A DNA stretch of 15,678 nt from DAOTYX01 sp034434635 (GTDB lineage Bacteria > Chloroflexota > Anaerolineae > B4-G1 > DUEL01): NCBI GenBank assembly GCA_034434635.1, contig DAOTYX010000188.1:1-15678 (forward strand), read 5' to 3'. Position numbers and translations under genes: made by a program. Shown one piece after another: positions 12,255-15,678 of this stretch. Numbering within the stretch: position 1 is the stretch's first letter; the number at the start of each line of letters is the position of its first letter. Below the pieces are notes generated by a model, which did no database searches, had not been told where the DNA came from, and was given only the letters and a program-made list of their open reading frames with translations.

Positions 12255-15200
12255 ATGAGCGCGACACCGAACCGTTGGATCGGATGTGCTGTAGCGTTCT
12301 TTCTGCTATCGCAGTGGGCGCTTCCGGTCACGACCGTCGCAGCCGCCCCCGCACCCACTACCCTTCTGCCCGCATGGTTTGGCCCTCCCCCTCAGCCCAC
12401 GCAACAATCCACCACCCTCAGTATCACCAAATCCGATACCCCCGACCCGGTGAACCAGGGTGGGTGGATCACCTATCGCATCACCGTGACCAACCAGACC
12501 GCAGAGGTCGCCCATCAGGTCATCGTCACCGACACCACCCCGCCGGGCACGGTCTTCCATAGCGCCTCGGTCATCAACGGCGGCGGAAGTGTCTGGTTCC
12601 ACGGCGGCCTCTCCCCTGGCGAGAGCGGCGACTACGTCTGGTTCACCGGCGACCGGGTCGGCATGGGCAGCGGCCTGCCGGGCAACCACAGCGCGGTCCT
12701 CGAGTTCGTTGTGCGGGCCGTCGGTCCCTTTGTTGACCAGAGCCAGGTGCACAACGACACCCTCGCCGCTGCAGCCATCAACGCTCCGCCCGTCACTGGC
12801 GAGGACGTGGCCACGACGGTCAACGCGCCGGCCTTCACCCTGGGCAAGGTGGCTGCCAGCGACCCCATCTCTGCCGGTGAACGGCTCGAATACACGATCA
12901 CGCTGACCAACTCCGGTCACCTGACCGCCACCCGGCCTTACACTATCGTCGAGACTCTGCCTGACTGTACTCAGTATGTCACCTCCTCCCCACCCGCGCA
13001 GCAGGCTGGCGGGGTGCTCACCTGGACCCTGGACACGGACCTGGGCATCGGGGAGAGCATCACCACAACCTTCCAGGTGACGGTGACTGCCCCCTTCACC
13101 TGCGGCGTGAACCTGGTCAACGATGAATACCTGGCCTTCTCCACTGAGGTTACCCCGACCGCCCACGGCCCGGCGGTGACGACCGCCGTGCGCGCCTGGC
13201 CAATCCTTTCGATCACCAAGAGCGACGCTCCCGACCCGGTGGAGGCAGGAGCTACGATCACTTACCGCCTCATCGCCAGCAACGCGACCACCGCCACCGC
13301 CGCCGCCCAGTCGGTCCTCATCACCGACACGCTCCCCACGTACACTCTCTTCCAGTCCTGCCAGCCCGCCTGTATGCACAGTGGTCAGGCGGTCACCTGG
13401 ACCCTGAGCACGTTGCAGCCAGGCGAGTCGCGCGCGCTGACCCTCACCGCGCGGACCTACAGCCCGCTTCCCTCCGGCACGCTGCTGACCAACCGCGCCG
13501 CGGTCAGCGCCACCAACGCGCTGGCCACTGCCGCCACCTCCGCCCAGACCACGATCCACTCTGCGCCGGTGCTCGCGGTCACCAAGACCGCCCAGCCGGC
13601 AGCGGTTCTGGCGGGGAGAACCGTCACCTACACCATCACCGTCGCCAACAGCGGCAACGAGACGGCGGTCGGCACAGTCATTACCGACCGGCTGCCCACG
13701 CCGTTCACCTTCGGTGGGATGGTGCAGGGTCCGGCGCCCACCGTCGCCGGCAACGTGCTCACCTGGACGGGACAGACGGTCACCGGGACGATCTGGCCGG
13801 CCGGCTGGATCGCCCCACCGGGGCCGCTGACGCTGGTCTTCACCGCCACGGCTGGCGGGGTGAACGGCGTCACCTACTACAACGCCGTCACCGTCACCAG
13901 CGGCGCGGCCAGCGCCGCCACCGGTCCCACCGCCCCGGTGCTGGTGAGCACTCCCGACCTGCGCCTGACCAAGAGCGACACGCCTGACCCGGTGATGCCG
14001 GGCCAGCGGCTGACCTACACCCTGGTCTACTCCAACGCCAGCCCGGTGGGGGCCAGCGGGGTGGTGGTGACCGACACGCTGCCAGCGTTCATCACCGGCG
14101 GCTTCGCTACCCCCCCGCCCTCCGCTGGCGTCATCGCCGCCGGGCAGACGATCACCTGGAACGTCGGCCCACTGGCCGGCAATAGCGGCAACCGCACCAT
14201 CACCCTGGTGGTGACGGTGACCCAACCACTCGCCGACGGGGTGGTGCTGACCAACCGGGCCGGCATCGCCTGCGCCGAGGGGGCGCGGGCCAACAGCGGC
14301 CCGGTCACCACGACCGTGGCCTCCGGGCCGGTGCACCACTTCGCCTTCGCCCCCATCACCGACCAGGTGGCCGGCATGGACTTCACCGTGGCCATCACCG
14401 CCTACGACGCCCACAATAACGTCGCTGGCCACTTCAACGGCACGGTCACCCTCTCCGACCCCACCGGCTCGCTTCGCCCCACGACCAGCGATCCCTTCGT
14501 CAACGGCGTCCTGGCTGCGCAGACGATCAGCATCACCACAGCGCGGGTCAACCAACCCATCCGCGCCATCTCCGGCACGATCAACAACCCCTCCAACCCC
14601 TTCACCGTGACCCATAACCTGGCGGTGGCGCTTTCCCTGTCGCCGCGGAACGGCACTTTCCAGGCCGGGCAGACGCCGGCCTACACCGCCGTCGCCACCG
14701 ATGCCTTCGGCAACCGCTGGACAGCGACGTCGGAGGTGACCTTCACGACCTCCGGCGGCAACGCCTTCCTCGGCGCGCCGCCGGGCAACAACGTCTTCTC
14801 GGCGACAGTCGCCGGGGTGAACTTCCCGATCACCGGCACGATCGCCGGAGCAGGCGGGCCGGTGGTGGCCACGACGGGGGTGACTGTCACCCACGGCGCG
14901 GCGGCGGCGCTGGACCTTGCCCCACAGACGGCGACCGTCGTCGCCGGTTCATGGGTCACCTACACCGCTGTCGCCACCGATGCCTTCGGCAACGCGTGGG
15001 AGGCTACGGGCCAGGCCACCTACGCTGCGGGCGGCGGCAATGCCTTCCCCGGCACGCCGCCGGGCAACCACATCCTCTCCGCCACCGTTGCCGGCACCTG
15101 GTCGGTGACCGGCACGCTGGGCAGCGCCCAGGGCCACGCCACCGTCACCATCCTTCCGGCACCGCTGCACCACTTCGCCCTGGCCCACGTTCCCACGCAG

Positions 15201-15678
15201 ACCGCGGGGGTGCCCTTCCCGCTCACCATCAGCGCCCGCGATCGCTTCGGCAACCTCGTCCCCGGCTTCTCCGGCACCGTCGCCCTGACCGACACCACCA
15301 GCACGCTCATACCGCTCACCTGGTCCACCTGGGTGAACGGCGTGGCCTCGCCCAACGTCACCGTGTTCCGCGCCTGGAGCGACGACCTGATCACCGTCAC
15401 TCTGGTCGCCACGCCGACGGTGTGGGGGGTGAGCAATCCCTTCGACGTGCTGGCCGGCCCGGCCCACACCCTGGTGTACCAGACGCCACCGACGATGCCC
15501 ATCTGCAGCCGGGCCGTCGTCACCGCCACCCTGAGCGACGTGTGGGGCAACCCGGCGAACGACGGCACGGTCATCACGTTGACCGCTTACGGCGGGCTGA
15601 CCTTTGCGGAGAGCGGCTCCAACACCTACCTGCCGCGCACTGCTGGCGGGCGGGTCAATGCGACGCTGGTGGCGCCGA
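12255..15678 (+). CDS. giant secreted surface protein with DUF11 and invasin/filamin-like Ig repeats (3' truncated by window)
   Basis: The frame from ATG 12255 (ribosome site GGAGGTGAGG) stays open to the window end, at least 1141 residues. A signal peptide is clear: hydrophobic VAFFLLSQWALPV and cleavage near VAAA (28-31). Five DUF11-type repeats begin near residues 56 (LSITKSDTPDPV), 195 (TLGKVAASDPI), 317 (LSITKSDAPDPV), 439 (LAVTKTAQPAAV) and 569 (LRLTKSDTPDPV). From about 693 the type changes to filamin/Big_1-like repeats: HHFAFAPI at 693 and HHFALAHV at 971 flank two near-identical 93-residue units (TAVATDAFGNRW and TAVATDAFGNAW), and another begins near 1070. Composition is Thr/Ala/Val-rich with few Cys. 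It is probably an adhesin or cell-surface fibre. The C-terminal anchor is not seen. Its promoter is unclear: TATAGT at 12228-12233 has only a weak -35. Confidence 0.9.
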   Translation, partial: MSATPNRWIGCAVAFFLLSQWALPVTTVAAAPAPTTLLPAWFGPPPQPTQQSTTLSITKSDTPDPVNQGGWITYRITVTNQTAEVAHQVIVTDTTPPGTVFHSASVINGGGSVWFHGGLSPGESGDYVWFTGDRVGMGSGLPGNHSAVLEFVVRAVGPFVDQSQVHNDTLAAAAINAPPVTGEDVATTVNAPAFTLGKVAASDPISAGERLEYTITLTNSGHLTATRPYTIVETLPDCTQYVTSSPPAQQAGGVLTWTLDTDLGIGESITTTFQVTVTAPFTCGVNLVNDEYLAFSTEVTPTAHGPAVTTAVRAWPILSITKSDAPDPVEAGATITYRLIASNATTATAAAQSVLITDTLPTYTLFQSCQPACMHSGQAVTWTLSTLQPGESRALTLTARTYSPLPSGTLLTNRAAVSATNALATAATSAQTTIHSAPVLAVTKTAQPAAVLAGRTVTYTITVANSGNETAVGTVITDRLPTPFTFGGMVQGPAPTVAGNVLTWTGQTVTGTIWPAGWIAPPGPLTLVFTATAGGVNGVTYYNAVTVTSGAASAATGPTAPVLVSTPDLRLTKSDTPDPVMPGQRLTYTLVYSNASPVGASGVVVTDTLPAFITGGFATPPPSAGVIAAGQTITWNVGPLAGNSGNRTITLVVTVTQPLADGVVLTNRAGIACAEGARANSGPVTTTVASGPVHHFAFAPITDQVAGMDFTVAITAYDAHNNVAGHFNGTVTLSDPTGSLRPTTSDPFVNGVLAAQTISITTARVNQPIRAISGTINNPSNPFTVTHNLAVALSLSPRNGTFQAGQTPAYTAVATDAFGNRWTATSEVTFTTSGGNAFLGAPPGNNVFSATVAGVNFPITGTIAGAGGPVVATTGVTVTHGAAAALDLAPQTATVVAGSWVTYTAVATDAFGNAWEATGQATYAAGGGNAFPGTPPGNHILSATVAGTWSVTGTLGSAQGHATVTILPAPLHHFALAHVPTQTAGVPFPLTISARDRFGNLVPGFSGTVALTDTTSTLIPLTWSTWVNGVASPNVTVFRAWSDDLITVTLVATPTVWGVSNPFDVLAGPAHTLVYQTPPTMPICSRAVVTATLSDVWGNPANDGTVITLTAYGGLTFAESGSNTYLPRTAGGRVNATLVAP
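14620..15177 (+). repeat. tandem 279-bp (93-residue) intragenic repeat
   Basis: Two successive units of the surface-protein gene are offset by exactly 279 bases. Matching blocks include TACACCGC(C/T)GTCGCCACCG followed by ATGCCTTCGGCAAC (from 14682 and 14961) and GGCGGCAA(C/T)GCCTTCC (from 14754 and 15033). The protein units share TAVATDAFGN and GGNAF-x-G-x-PPGN. High DNA-level identity suggests a fairly recent duplication or gene conversion, and a site prone to copy-number change. Confidence 0.75.

Noticed and set aside
12306..14894. 862-residue open frame on the - strand opposite the giant surface protein
   Set aside because: The + strand frame has a signal peptide and clear DUF11 repeats. 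The antisense frame is Gly/Arg/Asp-rich low-complexity sequence created by GC-rich third positions and has no domain.

Overview
The window is GC-rich and reads like a chromosome segment of a Chloroflexota bacterium, probably Anaerolineae or a related class. I infer this from four things: a PknB-type kinase with Pro/Thr linkers and an NBR1-type Ig-like ectodomain, large DUF11-repeat surface proteins, a secreted protein ending in an LPLVLR-type tail, and the interspersed palindromes between genes. No taxonomic marker gene (rRNA or similar) is present, so this is inference. I see no phage, transposase, CRISPR array, tRNA or rRNA. Almost all genes are on the + strand; only the site-2 protease gene (8853-10040) is on the - strand.

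Layout. (1) 1-162 is the tail of a secreted Ig-like protein, followed by about 380 bp of non-coding DNA with a terminator-like hairpin and a 21-bp-arm palindrome. (2) 474-2489 is a compact operon: a consensus promoter with an inverted repeat at the start site, an ArsR-family repressor with a Cys-x-Cys pair, a 68-aa protein of unknown function, a class-V cysteine desulfurase-family enzyme, and a 54-aa protein whose only Cys is the penultimate residue. (3) 2644-3204 is a CDP-alcohol phosphatidyltransferase-like membrane protein. (4) 3335-4982 begins with a near-perfect promoter overlapped by a 7-1-7 Fur-type box and carries a HypA-like zinc-ribbon protein, a Fur-family regulator and a pyruvate-kinase-C-terminal-like protein. 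xseB follows.

(5) 5345-8743 begins with another consensus promoter and carries a transmembrane Ser/Thr kinase, then tatA, a tatB-like gene and tatC. A palindrome lies between tatA and tatB. The tatB and tatC reading frames overlap. (6) 8744-8852 is a convergent junction with two perfect hairpins. (7) 8853-12158 holds a site-2 protease (-) and, divergently, a metallo-beta-lactamase-fold protein that has lost its canonical metal ligands. A TPR lipoprotein overlaps the latter. Two promoters sit back to back between the divergent units. (8) 12255 to the window end is the first 1141 codons of a giant secreted protein with about five DUF11 repeats, then filamin/invasin-like Ig repeats.

Taken together: metal- or thiol-responsive regulation (ArsR with a sulfur-handling enzyme; Fur-type with a HypA-like protein), an envelope and export block (lipid synthesis, kinase sensor, Tat translocase, intramembrane protease, lipoprotein), and cell-surface proteins at both edges. 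The most unusual items are the arsR-x-desulfurase-y cassette, the ligand-less MBL protein, the HypA-like protein lacking the nickel-binding N terminus, and the kinase-tatABC arrangement.
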